Positions 1-6,230 of a DNA stretch of 11,445 nt are shown in pieces; position 1 is the stretch's first letter, and the number at the start of each line of letters is the position of its first letter. The position numbers and the translations under genes were made by a program. Source of the DNA: Xanthobacteraceae bacterium (GTDB taxonomy: Bacteria; Pseudomonadota; Alphaproteobacteria; Rhizobiales; Xanthobacteraceae); contig JASHRY010000064.1 of the NCBI GenBank assembly GCA_030037105.1, positions 1 through 11,445 of the forward strand, in the 5' to 3' direction. The notes under the pieces are model-generated. The model worked only from the letters and a program-made list of their open reading frames with translations. It ran no database searches and was not told where the DNA came from.

Positions 1-123
1 CGACCACTTCACCACGCTCGCAACGCTGACCTTGTAGGTCGCCGCAACCTCGCGGCAGCTTTCGCCCGCCGCCACCGCCGCAACAACACGTTCGCGAAGA
101 TCAAGTGAATAGGGTCGAGCCAT
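1..123 (-). CDS. IS630-family transposase, N-terminal fragment (cut by window edge)
   Basis: Forty-one codons read leftward from an ATG at 123-121 to the window edge. The peptide begins MARPYSLDLRERVVAAVAAG and continues ESCREVAATYKVSVASVVKW. This is the typical N-terminal helix-turn-helix of IS630-family transposases: the PYSxDLRERVV opening, then the recognition helix VSVASVVKW. In complete proteins this domain binds the element ends and precedes a DDE catalytic domain. Only the DNA-binding part is visible here, so intactness of the transposase cannot be judged. A hairpin lies 2 bp upstream of the start codon and may limit translation read in from outside transcripts. Confidence 0.85.
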   Translation of the reverse strand, partial: MARPYSLDLRERVVAAVAAGESCREVAATYKVSVASVVKWS

Positions 124-124
124 C

Positions 125-152
125 GATGCTGGCCTCCTCCCCAGCCAGCATC
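125..152. repeat. 9-bp inverted repeat in the IS 5' leader
   Basis: GATGCTGGC at 125-133 and GCCAGCATC at 144-152 are perfect complements around a 10-nt spacer. The hairpin sits immediately upstream of the transposase start codon on the minus strand. Position and perfection suggest an RNA stem that dampens translation, but this is inference. Confidence 0.6.
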
Positions 153-213
153 TTGAATCAGAACCAACCTGATTCGGGAATCCCAAATCGATTCAGACTC
201 AATGAAAAAGACT

Positions 214-1212
214 CTAGTGGCTCGCGTCGTGATCGTGATGGACATGAGGGGCCATGTGTCGATGCGCGCTAGGGGGTGTAATGCCCAGCACCGCGACAAT
301 GGCGATGATGGTTACGCCGACCGCGACTTCGATCACGGCATTGCGGCGCAGTTGCCGCAGCGCGCCGCGCGTTGCGGCGACGCTTTCGTCCTGCACCAGC
401 CGGGGCGTCAGGCGCAGCCGATTGATGGCCGCGATCGCGACCATGGCCAGAAACAGCGCCACCTTGCTCAGCAGCAAGTGACCGTAGTCGGTTTCGGCCA
501 ACGCTGAGATGCTGCCCGCCAGGTACCAGGTATTGACGCTCCCGGTAACCAACAGCGTGGCAACGCTGGCGATGCCGAGAGTGGAAAACCGGACCGTCGC
601 AGCTCGCGCGACGGCAACCGATGCCGCATCGCCTCCCGCCGCGCCAAGCAGCAGCGCCAATGGCAGGAGCGTGCCGACCCAGGCTGCGGCGGCGATCAGA
701 TGCAATACATCGGCGGCCGGATGGACGATCCCTTCAATGCCGGCGCCGCCGACCGCGTGTCCGGCGCGCGCCAAGGTTCCGACCAAGGCGGCCGCGAGCA
801 CGACTGCGGCGATCTTGATCCAGAGCGGTTTGCTCCGCCGCGCCGACAAGAAACAGGCAAACAGCGCGGCGAGCAAACATACAATGACAAAGCGCTCGAT
901 CCAGTCGCGACCGAAGCCTGTTTGCGTCAGCACGACCCACAGGATGTCTTGCGAGAAAACCTCCGCCAAAGAACTGTCGCTCATGGATTGCGCAACCAGG
1001 ATCAACCATGCGGCGCCCGAGATCACGGTCACGACCAGACCGATCCAAGCGATCCAGGCAAGGCGCGGCCGCATGAGCGCCGGCAGGCGCGCGTCGTGCC
1101 CGGCTAGGCGAAAGGCCGGCTCGGCGACAAAGACGATAAAGAAGACCGCGCCCACGACGGTGATGGTCGCGGCGAAATGGACGGCGCGCGCGTAAATCAG
1201 CGGGTCATCCAT
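214..1212 (-). CDS. copD: CopD family copper transport membrane protein
   Basis: A 332-residue inner-membrane protein of the CopD family, which with periplasmic CopC is linked to copper movement into the cytoplasm. I see about eight hydrophobic helices (roughly residues 10-32, 51-74, 104-124, 131-149, 165-192, 208-232, 246-265, 291-311). The C-terminal half, with HPAADVLHLIAAAAWVG at about 164-180, matches the conserved CopD core. Candidate copper ligands are H152, H164 and H171. The last 16 residues carry seven histidines (H317, H319, H323, H325, H326, H328, H332), a likely soluble metal-binding tail. GGGAGG lies 5 nt before the ATG, which supports the start. It is the last gene of the copper operon, 35 bp after copC. 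Its TAG stop lies within a CTAG that appears to be the insertion point of the IS630 element. Confidence 0.92.
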   Translation of the reverse strand: MDDPLIYARAVHFAATITVVGAVFFIVFVAEPAFRLAGHDARLPALMRPRLAWIAWIGLVVTVISGAAWLILVAQSMSDSSLAEVFSQDILWVVLTQTGFGRDWIERFVIVCLLAALFACFLSARRSKPLWIKIAAVVLAAALVGTLARAGHAVGGAGIEGIVHPAADVLHLIAAAAWVGTLLPLALLLGAAGGDAASVAVARAATVRFSTLGIASVATLLVTGSVNTWYLAGSISALAETDYGHLLLSKVALFLAMVAIAAINRLRLTPRLVQDESVAATRGALRQLRRNAVIEVAVGVTIIAIVAVLGITPPSAHRHMAPHVHHDHDASH

Positions 1213-1247
1213 GCGGGCCTCCCGTCACGTCCGCGCGCGCCAAGGGC

Positions 1248-1604
1248 TCACGAGCCGCCGACGGTGAAAGAAAAGCTTCCCTGCGTGGTGTGGGTATCGA
1301 CCGACAGCGCGTGCCAGTGAACTCTGTAGGAGCCGGGCGACAGCGGTTTCAGACCGACGCGCATGGTGTTGCCGCTGATCTGCGCTTTGCCCCGATCGAC
1401 GCGGGCGCCGCTGGCGTCGGTCACCGTAACCGTGCTGAAGGCCGGCTCGAGATTTTGCGTGAACCAGAGCGAAAGCTCGCGTGGTGCGGTGCGCACCGTG
1501 CTGCCGACCAGCGGGCTGGCATGATCGAGGAACGCGTGTGCGCGCGCGGCGCCGATTCCCAACGCCACGAGCAGAAGCGATAAGAAGGTGATGAGTATTC
1601 GCAT
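1248..1604 (-). CDS. copC: CopC family periplasmic copper-binding protein
   Basis: A 118-residue exported copper chaperone. A signal peptide covers residues 1-22 and ends in AARA, so the mature protein starts with His23 (HAFLDHASP), the N-terminal histidine that CopC uses to bind Cu(II). The other expected Cu(II) ligands are D103 and H105 in the SVDTHTTQG motif. The Met-rich Cu(I) loop of the Pseudomonas prototype is absent: methionines occur only at 1 and 81. This places it in the Cu(II)-only class. AGGAG lies 6 nt before the ATG. It begins 12 bp after the beta-barrel gene and is followed by copD, so it very probably hands copper to CopD. Confidence 0.94.
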   Translation of the reverse strand: MRILITFLSLLLVALGIGAARAHAFLDHASPLVGSTVRTAPRELSLWFTQNLEPAFSTVTVTDASGARVDRGKAQISGNTMRVGLKPLSPGSYRVHWHALSVDTHTTQGSFSFTVGGS

Positions 1605-1616
1605 GGGCGGCTCCTG

Positions 1617-2579
1617 TTAGAGTGGGGATTTGGTCGGCATCGACGTGCCGCCGATCAGCGGCTGGCCGAGGGTCTTGGGGAACATGTCGTCGAGATAAAG
1701 GTGTAACTGCCCGAGGACGCCGACGCCGCTGCCGCTGGCACTGTTGACCGGAATGATCGCTTCGAGCCCGACCTGATAGGTGCTGCCGATATAAATCACG
1801 CCCGGATTGATGGTGCCGGTGGTGATCGACGAATTGCCGAAATTGTTGGCGACCGGCGTAAAGAACTGTGTCTCGACGATCGGGATCAGGTGATTGAAGA
1901 AATCGGGAAGCTGAAGGTCTTTCACCTCGGATTTCAGATACGGCATGCTGTATTGCAGCGATGCGCCGTAAACAAGCACCTCGGGTATGTTGAGGCTTTG
2001 CGACACCACATAAGAGGTGGTCGGTATCTGATAGCCGATTTGTCCGGTGATCGCGAGCGGACGCGCCCAGCCGATGTCGTCCGGCAGCCCCCCGAAACCC
2101 TGGCCGAAATAATAGGTCGGAGTCAGCATCGAGTAGGAGGTGCCGATGCCGGCATTCACGTTGCCGGTGCCGCCCCAGTCGACGATGAGGCCTAAGAGCA
2201 TCGCCGTCTCGTGCGAAGCGTCCTTGAGCAACTGGTATTGCAGCGTGGTCTCAAGGTCCCCAAATCCCTGCACCACCGGCCCTCCCGGCGTGCGGATCTG
2301 GGACCACACGTCGCTGATACCGAAACCGAGGTCTTCGGTGATGCGTTTGTCGAATTCCGCCGAGATGTCCACTTCGCTCGCCGGCGGGATGTCACCGGTC
2401 ATGAACCAATCGACGGTGGGCAGCGACATTTCATCGGCCACGCACGGATCATCGATCACCAAAGTAGCGGGAAAGAAGCGGGGACCGACGAAGCAATGGG
2501 CGAAAGCCGTGGAGAAGGGCAGCAGGACGAACAACAGGCCGAGCGCGAATGCGCGCGAGCAGCTCGGAAGGCGGGACAT
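1617..2579 (-). CDS. predicted outer-membrane beta-barrel protein of the copper operon
   Basis: A 320-residue protein with a clear signal peptide (about residues 1-27, ending STAFA before His28-Cys29). The mature part has alternating polar and hydrophobic stretches, many Gly/Tyr/Ser/Thr residues and no long hydrophobic helix, as expected of an outer-membrane beta-barrel. The lead segment has C29 and C46 flanking FVGPRFFPATLVIDDP, possibly a disulfide or metal site. GGAG lies 7 nt before the ATG. It sits between the DUF2946-like gene and copC on the same strand with short gaps, so an operon is likely. A copper-linked porin or surface protein is the natural guess from context. I do not recognise a characterised family. 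A canonical C-terminal aromatic residue is absent (the protein ends TKSPL). Confidence 0.8.
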   Translation of the reverse strand: MSRLPSCSRAFALGLLFVLLPFSTAFAHCFVGPRFFPATLVIDDPCVADEMSLPTVDWFMTGDIPPASEVDISAEFDKRITEDLGFGISDVWSQIRTPGGPVVQGFGDLETTLQYQLLKDASHETAMLLGLIVDWGGTGNVNAGIGTSYSMLTPTYYFGQGFGGLPDDIGWARPLAITGQIGYQIPTTSYVVSQSLNIPEVLVYGASLQYSMPYLKSEVKDLQLPDFFNHLIPIVETQFFTPVANNFGNSSITTGTINPGVIYIGSTYQVGLEAIIPVNSASGSGVGVLGQLHLYLDDMFPKTLGQPLIGGTSMPTKSPL

Positions 2580-2639
2580 GAAGAGTCTCCATTCGGGCGT
2601 AAGCGACGTTACGGCGGCCGCGGAAAAGGCCGCCGGCGG

Positions 2640-3044
2640 TCACGCGCGGATTGGAGGACCTCGGGGACTTGCTATCGAATAATCGGAGAGGCGGGGGAAA
2701 AAGCGGCTATCGGCAGCCCACGGAATGTGGACAATTTCAACATTGACGCGCGCGAACAATACCGGCGCCGGGGCGACCACCGCGTGATGGGAGGCGGCAA
2801 AACAGAAGACGCAATGGTTGCAGCCGGGATGAACGGGGCCGCCACCCGGCACGTTCGGCGTGCTTTGGCCGTGGTGACAAAGCTCGAAAGCGGGCAAGCC
2901 CTCATTGGCATGCGCGGCAATGGTCAGCGCGCCGAGGGCGATGAGCAGGGTTTGTGTGGCGACGGCATAGGCGACGACCATGCCAATCAATGGTCGCAAA
3001 AGCCGCCTGGGCTTGATGCCAAATCGGAACATTCCACCGCCCAT
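2640..3044 (-). CDS. DUF2946-like small membrane-anchored Cys/His-rich protein
   Basis: About 134 residues, the first gene of the copper operon. A basic N-terminus (KPRRLLRP) is followed by a hydrophobic helix (about residues 19-42), which is a signal anchor or signal peptide ending near IAAHA. The outside part has a Cys/His cluster: C56-H57-H58, then H72, C75, H77, C78, C81 and H86-H87. Short proteins like this beside CopC/CopD match DUF2946, whose function is not established; metal binding is inferred. The start is uncertain. ATG at 3044 has AAAGG 7 nt upstream. ATGs at 3062 (adds six residues) and 3032 are in frame, and the 3062 codon overlaps the candidate -10 box. It ends 60 bp before the beta-barrel gene. 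Confidence 0.75.
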   Translation of the reverse strand: MGGGMFRFGIKPRRLLRPLIGMVVAYAVATQTLLIALGALTIAAHANEGLPAFELCHHGQSTPNVPGGGPVHPGCNHCVFCFAASHHAVVAPAPVLFARVNVEIVHIPWAADSRFFPRLSDYSIASPRGPPIRA

Positions 3045-3057
3045 CACGCCACCTTTA

Positions 3058-3086
3058 ATCATGGGCACCTGCCTGCCCAAAGTCAA
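3058..3086 (-). promoter_or_regulatory. candidate promoter of the copper operon with a dyad in the spacer
   Basis: Read on the minus strand, TTGACT (3086-3081) and CATGAT (3063-3058) are separated by 17 nt and match the -35 and -10 consensus at 5/6 and 4/6. The spacer contains GGGCA-N6-TGCCC, a perfect 5-bp dyad (3063-3067/3074-3078 on the plus strand). A dyad between -35 and -10 is how MerR-type regulators such as CueR act, although their spacers are usually 19-20 nt. Which regulator binds, if any, is unknown. Confidence 0.4.
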
Positions 3087-3151
3087 CGCTCCAATCTGGA
3101 ACGAATACAAGCGCAGGCCAACGGCTGGGCGGGGCAGGCAGCGCGTTGGGG

Positions 3152-3640
3152 TCACTTCGGCCGCATGCGTATAAAGGCCTGGCGGCGGCATTCGGCGACC
3201 AATTTGTTGTCCTGATTGTAGGCGCGGTGGTGAAATTCGACGATGCCGGCGGCGCCCGGCCGCGATTTCGATTCGCGCTTGCCGACAATCTCGGTGGTCG
3301 CGTGCACGGTGTCGCCTTCGAATAAAGGATGCGGGAATTTTACCTCGGTCATGCCGAGATTGGCGATCGTGGTGCCGACCGTGAGGTCGCTCACCGACAT
3401 GCCGATCATCAGGCCGAGCGTGAACAACGAATTCATCAACGGCTGACCCCATTCGGTCTCCTGCGCACAGAAATGCCGGTCGATATGGAGCGGCTGCGGA
3501 TTGAGCGTCAGGCTGGAAAACAGCATGTTGTCCATTTGGGTGACGGTGCGGGTATAGCGGTGCTCGACCACCTCGCCGGGCGCGAAATCCTCGAAATAGA
3601 GCCCGCCACGCTTGTGCCGTATGGCCGCCTTGTCCGTCAT
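3152..3640 (-). CDS. MaoC-fold hydratase/dehydratase
   Basis: A 162-residue single hotdog-fold protein of the MaoC family, which adds water to or removes it from acyl-CoA esters. The hydratase signature is seen as TLNPQPLHID at about residues 45-54, followed by WGQPLMNSLFTLGL. The canonical version has Asp before NP (GDxNPLH). Here the loop is longer and lacks that Asp, as in the mesaconyl-CoA hydratase-like branch. The rest (FPHPLFEGDTVHATTEIVGKRE) is typical. I chose ATG 3640 because GGAG lies 6 nt upstream. A start at 3682 would overlap a TATGAT -10-like box at 3672-3677. It lies 89 bp before the copper promoter, on the same strand, and appears to be a separate unit. The substrate cannot be told from sequence. 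Confidence 0.88.
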   Translation of the reverse strand: MTDKAAIRHKRGGLYFEDFAPGEVVEHRYTRTVTQMDNMLFSSLTLNPQPLHIDRHFCAQETEWGQPLMNSLFTLGLMIGMSVSDLTVGTTIANLGMTEVKFPHPLFEGDTVHATTEIVGKRESKSRPGAAGIVEFHHRAYNQDNKLVAECRRQAFIRMRPK

Positions 3641-3675
3641 CGCCATCTCCGCGCTCGTTAAGCTTCCGTTTATCA

Positions 3676-3689
3676 TAATCATTAATCAT
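3676..3689. repeat. tandem 7-bp repeat TAATCAT x2 in the MaoC/DUF2336 divergent region
   Basis: TAATCAT occurs twice back to back at 3676-3682 and 3683-3689, overlapping a TATGAT -10-like box for the maoC gene on the minus strand. It is the most AT-rich spot between two divergent genes and may be part of the maoC promoter or an operator. Chance in an AT-rich stretch is possible. Confidence 0.35.
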
Positions 3690-3737
3690 TCCTAACGCCC
3701 GAAAGGGAGCCGGTGAGAGCTGGCAGGGGAGTTTGGC

Positions 3738-3890
3738 ATGTCGGTCGATTCCGACAATTCGGCCATAAGCTCGGCAGTGACCGGCGCCACCGCCGGCGGG
3801 CTGGAACCACGGCGGGCAACCTTTGCAAAGAAATATGGTGAACGGTTTGTTAAGCCGGCGCCGCTAGGATCGAGTCGTCGAGATCGGTAG
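3738..3890 (+). CDS. possible 50-residue small ORF upstream of the DUF2336 gene
   Basis: A 50-codon ORF from ATG 3738 to TAG 3888-3890, ending 13 bp before the DUF2336 start. AGGGGAG at 3725-3731 is a strong ribosome-binding site with a 6-nt spacer, better than that of the next gene. The product begins MSVDSDNSAISSAVTGATAG and has a basic C-terminal half (RRATFAKKYGERFVKP). It has no signal peptide or membrane segment, and I do not recognise it. A hairpin with 6-bp arms (CCGGCG/CGCCGG, 3781-3796) and the perfect palindrome CTTTGCAAAG (3821-3830) lie inside it, so the stretch could instead be a regulatory leader. Translation is unproven. Confidence 0.3.
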   Translation: MSVDSDNSAISSAVTGATAGGLEPRRATFAKKYGERFVKPAPLGSSRRDR

Positions 3891-3903
3891 TGCGTGAGGA
3901 GCG

Positions 3904-5076
3904 ATGATCGTTCGTCATTTCCTCGACTGGGTGCGGACCGCGTCGGCCGGCAAGCGCGCCGAGGCAACGAGTGCGCTCGCCCGCGCCTACCTCTATTCCG
4001 AACTCTTGCCCGACGATCTCGCCGCCGCCGAGGGCGCGATGCTGATGCTGCTCGACGATCCCTCGCCGCTGGTACGCCGGGCGCTCGCCGACGCGCTTGC
4101 GGCAAGCCCGAGCGCGCCGCCGGCCATCGTGTTGGCGCTGGCCGCCGACCAGCCGCAGATCGCGGCGCCGGTGTTGGCGCTGTCGCCGCTTTTCGTCGAT
4201 GCCGATCTGGTCGATGCGGTGGCGACCGGCAGCGCCGCCGTGCAGGCCGCGATTGCAAGCCGCGCCGGTTTGCCGCGTTCGGTCGCCGCCGCCATCGCCG
4301 AAGTCGGCACGGCGGAATCCTGCCTGGTGCTCCTGGAGAATCGCGCGGCCGAGATCGCCCCGTTCTCGATCGATCGGATCGTCGAACGCTACGGCCACCT
4401 TGCGGCCATTCGTGAGACGCTCTTGGCGCGCGACGACATCGCGGCGGCGACGCGTCTGATGTTGGTCGCCAAGCTGTCGGAGGCGCTTGCCGGCTTCGTA
4501 ACCGAGCGCGAATGGCTCGATGCCGATCGCGCCCGGTGGATCGCGCGCGAGGCGTGTGAAAAGGCGACCGTGACGCTCGCGGCCGATACGCCGACGACCG
4601 AAATACGCCCGCTCATCCGCCATTTGCGGGCCAGCGGCCAGCTCACCGCCGGCCTCATTTTGCGCGCGTTGCTGTCCGGCAATGTCGTGCTCTTCGAGGA
4701 GGCTCTGGCCGAGCTCGCCGACATGCCGGTCGCGCGCGTGTCCGGCCTCGTGCATGACCGCGGCGGCACGGGTCTGCGCGCCCTGTTCGAGCGCGCCGGC
4801 CTGCCGCCTTCGAGCTTTCCCGCCTTCAAGGAGGCGATCGAAGCGATGCGCGAGGGCGGCTTCATCGGCGAGCCGGGCGGAGCCGCGCGGCTCAAGCGGC
4901 GCATGATCGAGCGGGTGCTTACCCGCTGCGAGGACGAGATCGGGGACGAGCTTGCGCCGCTGCTGACGCTGTTGCGCCGCTTCGCCACCGAGGCCGCGCG
5001 CGAGGAAGCGCGACTGTTCTGCGATGAAATGGTGGATGAAGGCTTCGAGTCCGAGCTGGAATCCGTTGCAGCCTAA
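3904..5076 (+). CDS. DUF2336 domain-containing protein
   Basis: A 390-residue, cytosolic, almost wholly alpha-helical protein with no signal peptide or membrane helix. Its pattern matches DUF2336, a family frequent in alphaproteobacteria. The N-terminal third contains repeated helix pairs (for example LLDDPSPLVRRALADALAAS at about 49-68 and a following ALAADQPQIAAPVLALSPLF) that resemble HEAT-type repeats, suggesting a scaffold or protein-binding role. The C-terminal part is acidic and ends in SELESVAA. The function is not established. GAGGAG lies only 2 nt before the ATG, so the start is plausible though tightly spaced. It is divergent from maoC and convergent with the NAD kinase gene, and is apparently monocistronic except for the possible small ORF upstream. 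Confidence 0.85.
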   Translation: MIVRHFLDWVRTASAGKRAEATSALARAYLYSELLPDDLAAAEGAMLMLLDDPSPLVRRALADALAASPSAPPAIVLALAADQPQIAAPVLALSPLFVDADLVDAVATGSAAVQAAIASRAGLPRSVAAAIAEVGTAESCLVLLENRAAEIAPFSIDRIVERYGHLAAIRETLLARDDIAAATRLMLVAKLSEALAGFVTEREWLDADRARWIAREACEKATVTLAADTPTTEIRPLIRHLRASGQLTAGLILRALLSGNVVLFEEALAELADMPVARVSGLVHDRGGTGLRALFERAGLPPSSFPAFKEAIEAMREGGFIGEPGGAARLKRRMIERVLTRCEDEIGDELAPLLTLLRRFATEAAREEARLFCDEMVDEGFESELESVAA

Positions 5077-5374
5077 GCTTCTGTGCCCATCGCCGGGCAT
5101 CCGGTCCCGAGACGTCGTGCCAGCGGAATGCCGCTACTTTGCGCCGGCCTTCGGTGCGAGCGACGGCTCGAAAACGCTTTCGAGATAATCCGGCGGTCGC
5201 TGTTTTCGGCCCGAATGAACTCATCGGTGACTTCGCGCCCGCGCCGCGTCAGCTTGCCGTTAACGTTCGGTTAGGCATTAAACGGACGACGGAGAACGGA
5301 CCGGGGGACCACGGAGGACGGATCGTGGATTCTGCCTTCCTCTGTCCTCCGTCTCCGTCGTCTGTCGTCCGCCT
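5077..5374. other. convergent intergenic region, no convincing gene
   Basis: About 300 bp between the 3' ends of the DUF2336 and NAD kinase genes. Open frames here have poor composition and no ribosome-binding site, and I assign none. The left part is plain GC-rich DNA. A TTAA-N7-TTAG motif at 5260-5274 with another TTAA at 5278-5281 looks like a CtrA half-site pair, but no start codon lies downstream of it. The right third is a large imperfect palindrome, listed separately. No hairpin followed by a T run was seen. Confidence 0.6.
5283..5370. repeat. long imperfect palindrome (GGACGACGGAG-type)
   Basis: Outer arms are GACGACGGAGA (5285-5295) and TCTCCGTCGTC (5352-5362), perfect over 11 bp. 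Inner arms are ACGGAGGAC (5311-5319) and GTCCTCCGT (5344-5352), perfect over 9 bp. The purine-rich left half and pyrimidine-rich right half are built from repeated GACGGAG-like units, with a central region at about 5323-5340. It abuts the 3' end of nadK and could end transcription from both sides, or be a dispersed palindromic element. Slippage of a simple repeat is an alternative origin. Confidence 0.55.
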
Positions 5375-6163
5375 TCAATATCCGAATTGCTCGCGCAGGA
5401 TGCGTTCATCGAGGCTGTGGCCGGGGTCGAACAGCATGTGCATGGACACGCTGTGGTCCATGGCGATGTCGACGGAGCGAACTGAGCGCACCTCGTTGTG
5501 GTCGGCCACGGCGGCGACCGGGCGCTTGTCGGCTTCCAGCACCTCGATGGTGACGCGGGCGCGATCGGGCAACAGCGCGCCGCGCCAGCGCCGCGGCCGG
5601 AACGGACTGATCGGCGTGAGCGCAAGCAGCGGCGCACCGACCGGAATGATCGGCCCCTGTACCGAGAGATTGTAGGCGGTCGAGCCCGCGGGCGTCGCCA
5701 GCAGGATGCCGTCGGCGACGAGCTCGGCGAGCCGCTCGTTGCCGTCGATGAGGATCCGCAACCGCGCCGCCTGATGGCTTTGGCGGTACAGCGACACCTC
5801 GTTGATTGCGCGGTGGCGGTGCACGCGGTCGCTGCGGTCGCGCGCCCGCATGAGCAGCGGGTGAATCACGGTCACGCGCGCGGCGGCCAGCCGTTCGGCG
5901 AGGTGCTGTTCGTGGAACTCGTTCATGAGAAAGCCGATCGTGCCGCGGTGCATGCCATAGATCGGCTTGCCGGAATTCATGAACCGTTGCAGGGTCGCGA
6001 GCATCAGGCCGTCGCCGCCGAGCGCGACAATGACGTCGGCCGCCTCCGGCTCGGCGTCGCCGTAGCGGCGAACGAGCCGGCGCCATGCCCGCTGCGCCTC
6101 AGGCGTGTCGCTGGCGACGAAGGCGATGCGCTTGTAGCGGGGCGGGGTAGGGCGCTTCGGCAT
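5375..6163 (-). CDS. nadK: NAD kinase
   Basis: A 262-residue cytosolic enzyme that phosphorylates NAD+ to NADP+ using ATP or polyphosphate. The diagnostic GGDG motif is at 49-52 ([15 protein letters not shown]). The NE pair is at 121-122 ([10 protein letters not shown]). The Gly/Thr-rich loop [17 protein letters not shown] at about 151-167 is also present. The length is normal for alphaproteobacterial enzymes. I chose ATG 6163 ([12 protein letters not shown]). The open frame extends to a TTG at 6229, but that would add an atypical Pro/Cys-rich stretch and run into the cutA ribosome-binding region. No clear Shine-Dalgarno precedes 6163. It is divergent from cutA across a 67-bp GC-rich gap. Confidence 0.95.
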   Translation of the reverse strand: MPKRPTPPRYKRIAFVASDTPEAQRAWRRLVRRYGDAEPEAADVIVALGGDGLMLATLQRFMNSGKPIYGMHRGTIGFLMNEFHEQHLAERLAAARVTVIHPLLMRARDRSDRVHRHRAINEVSLYRQSHQAARLRILIDGNERLAELVADGILLATPAGSTAYNLSVQGPIIPVGAPLLALTPISPFRPRRWRGALLPDRARVTIEVLEADKRPVAAVADHNEVRSVRSVDIAMDHSVSMHMLFDPGHSLDERILREQFGY

Positions 6164-6230
6164 AGGAGCGGGGTCGGGGTCGGCTCGGCAGGTCGGCGGC
6201 AGGCACCGGAAGTGGGATGCGGAGGTCAAT

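Larger units (their letters stand above)
1..214 (-). mobile_element. IS630-family insertion sequence, 5' end (partial)
   Basis: This holds the N-terminal part of an IS630-type transposase gene on the minus strand plus about 90 bp of upstream non-coding DNA. The non-coding part is rich in inverted and direct repeats: a 9-bp inverted repeat at 125-133/144-152, a 7-bp one at 155-161/169-175, and AGACTC at both 195-200 and 209-214. IS630 elements insert at TA dinucleotides, and some prefer CTAG. A CTAG lies at 214-217, exactly at the copD stop codon, so I place the element end at 214. That boundary is inferred, because the other end of the element lies outside the window. Confidence 0.55.

Noticed and set aside
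2211..3215. 334-codon plus-strand frame across the beta-barrel and DUF2946-like genes
   Set aside because: Low-quality Arg/Gly-rich shadow; minus-strand genes have signal peptides and ribosome-binding sites.
3063..3689. Upstream part of a long minus-strand frame (2640-3689, 349 codons)
   Set aside because: Only its last ~134 codons make a plausible protein (the DUF2946-like gene). The rest is Arg/His/Pro-rich and antisense-free shadow of the maoC gene in another frame.
3850..5100. 416-codon minus-strand frame opposite the DUF2336 gene
   Set aside because: Arg/Gln/His-rich composition typical of the antisense of a high-GC gene; the plus-strand frame has the family match and a ribosome-binding site.
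6164..6229. TTG start of nadK at 6229
   Set aside because: It would add 22 atypical residues from a rare start codon next to the cutA ribosome-binding site; ATG 6163 gives the normal family length.
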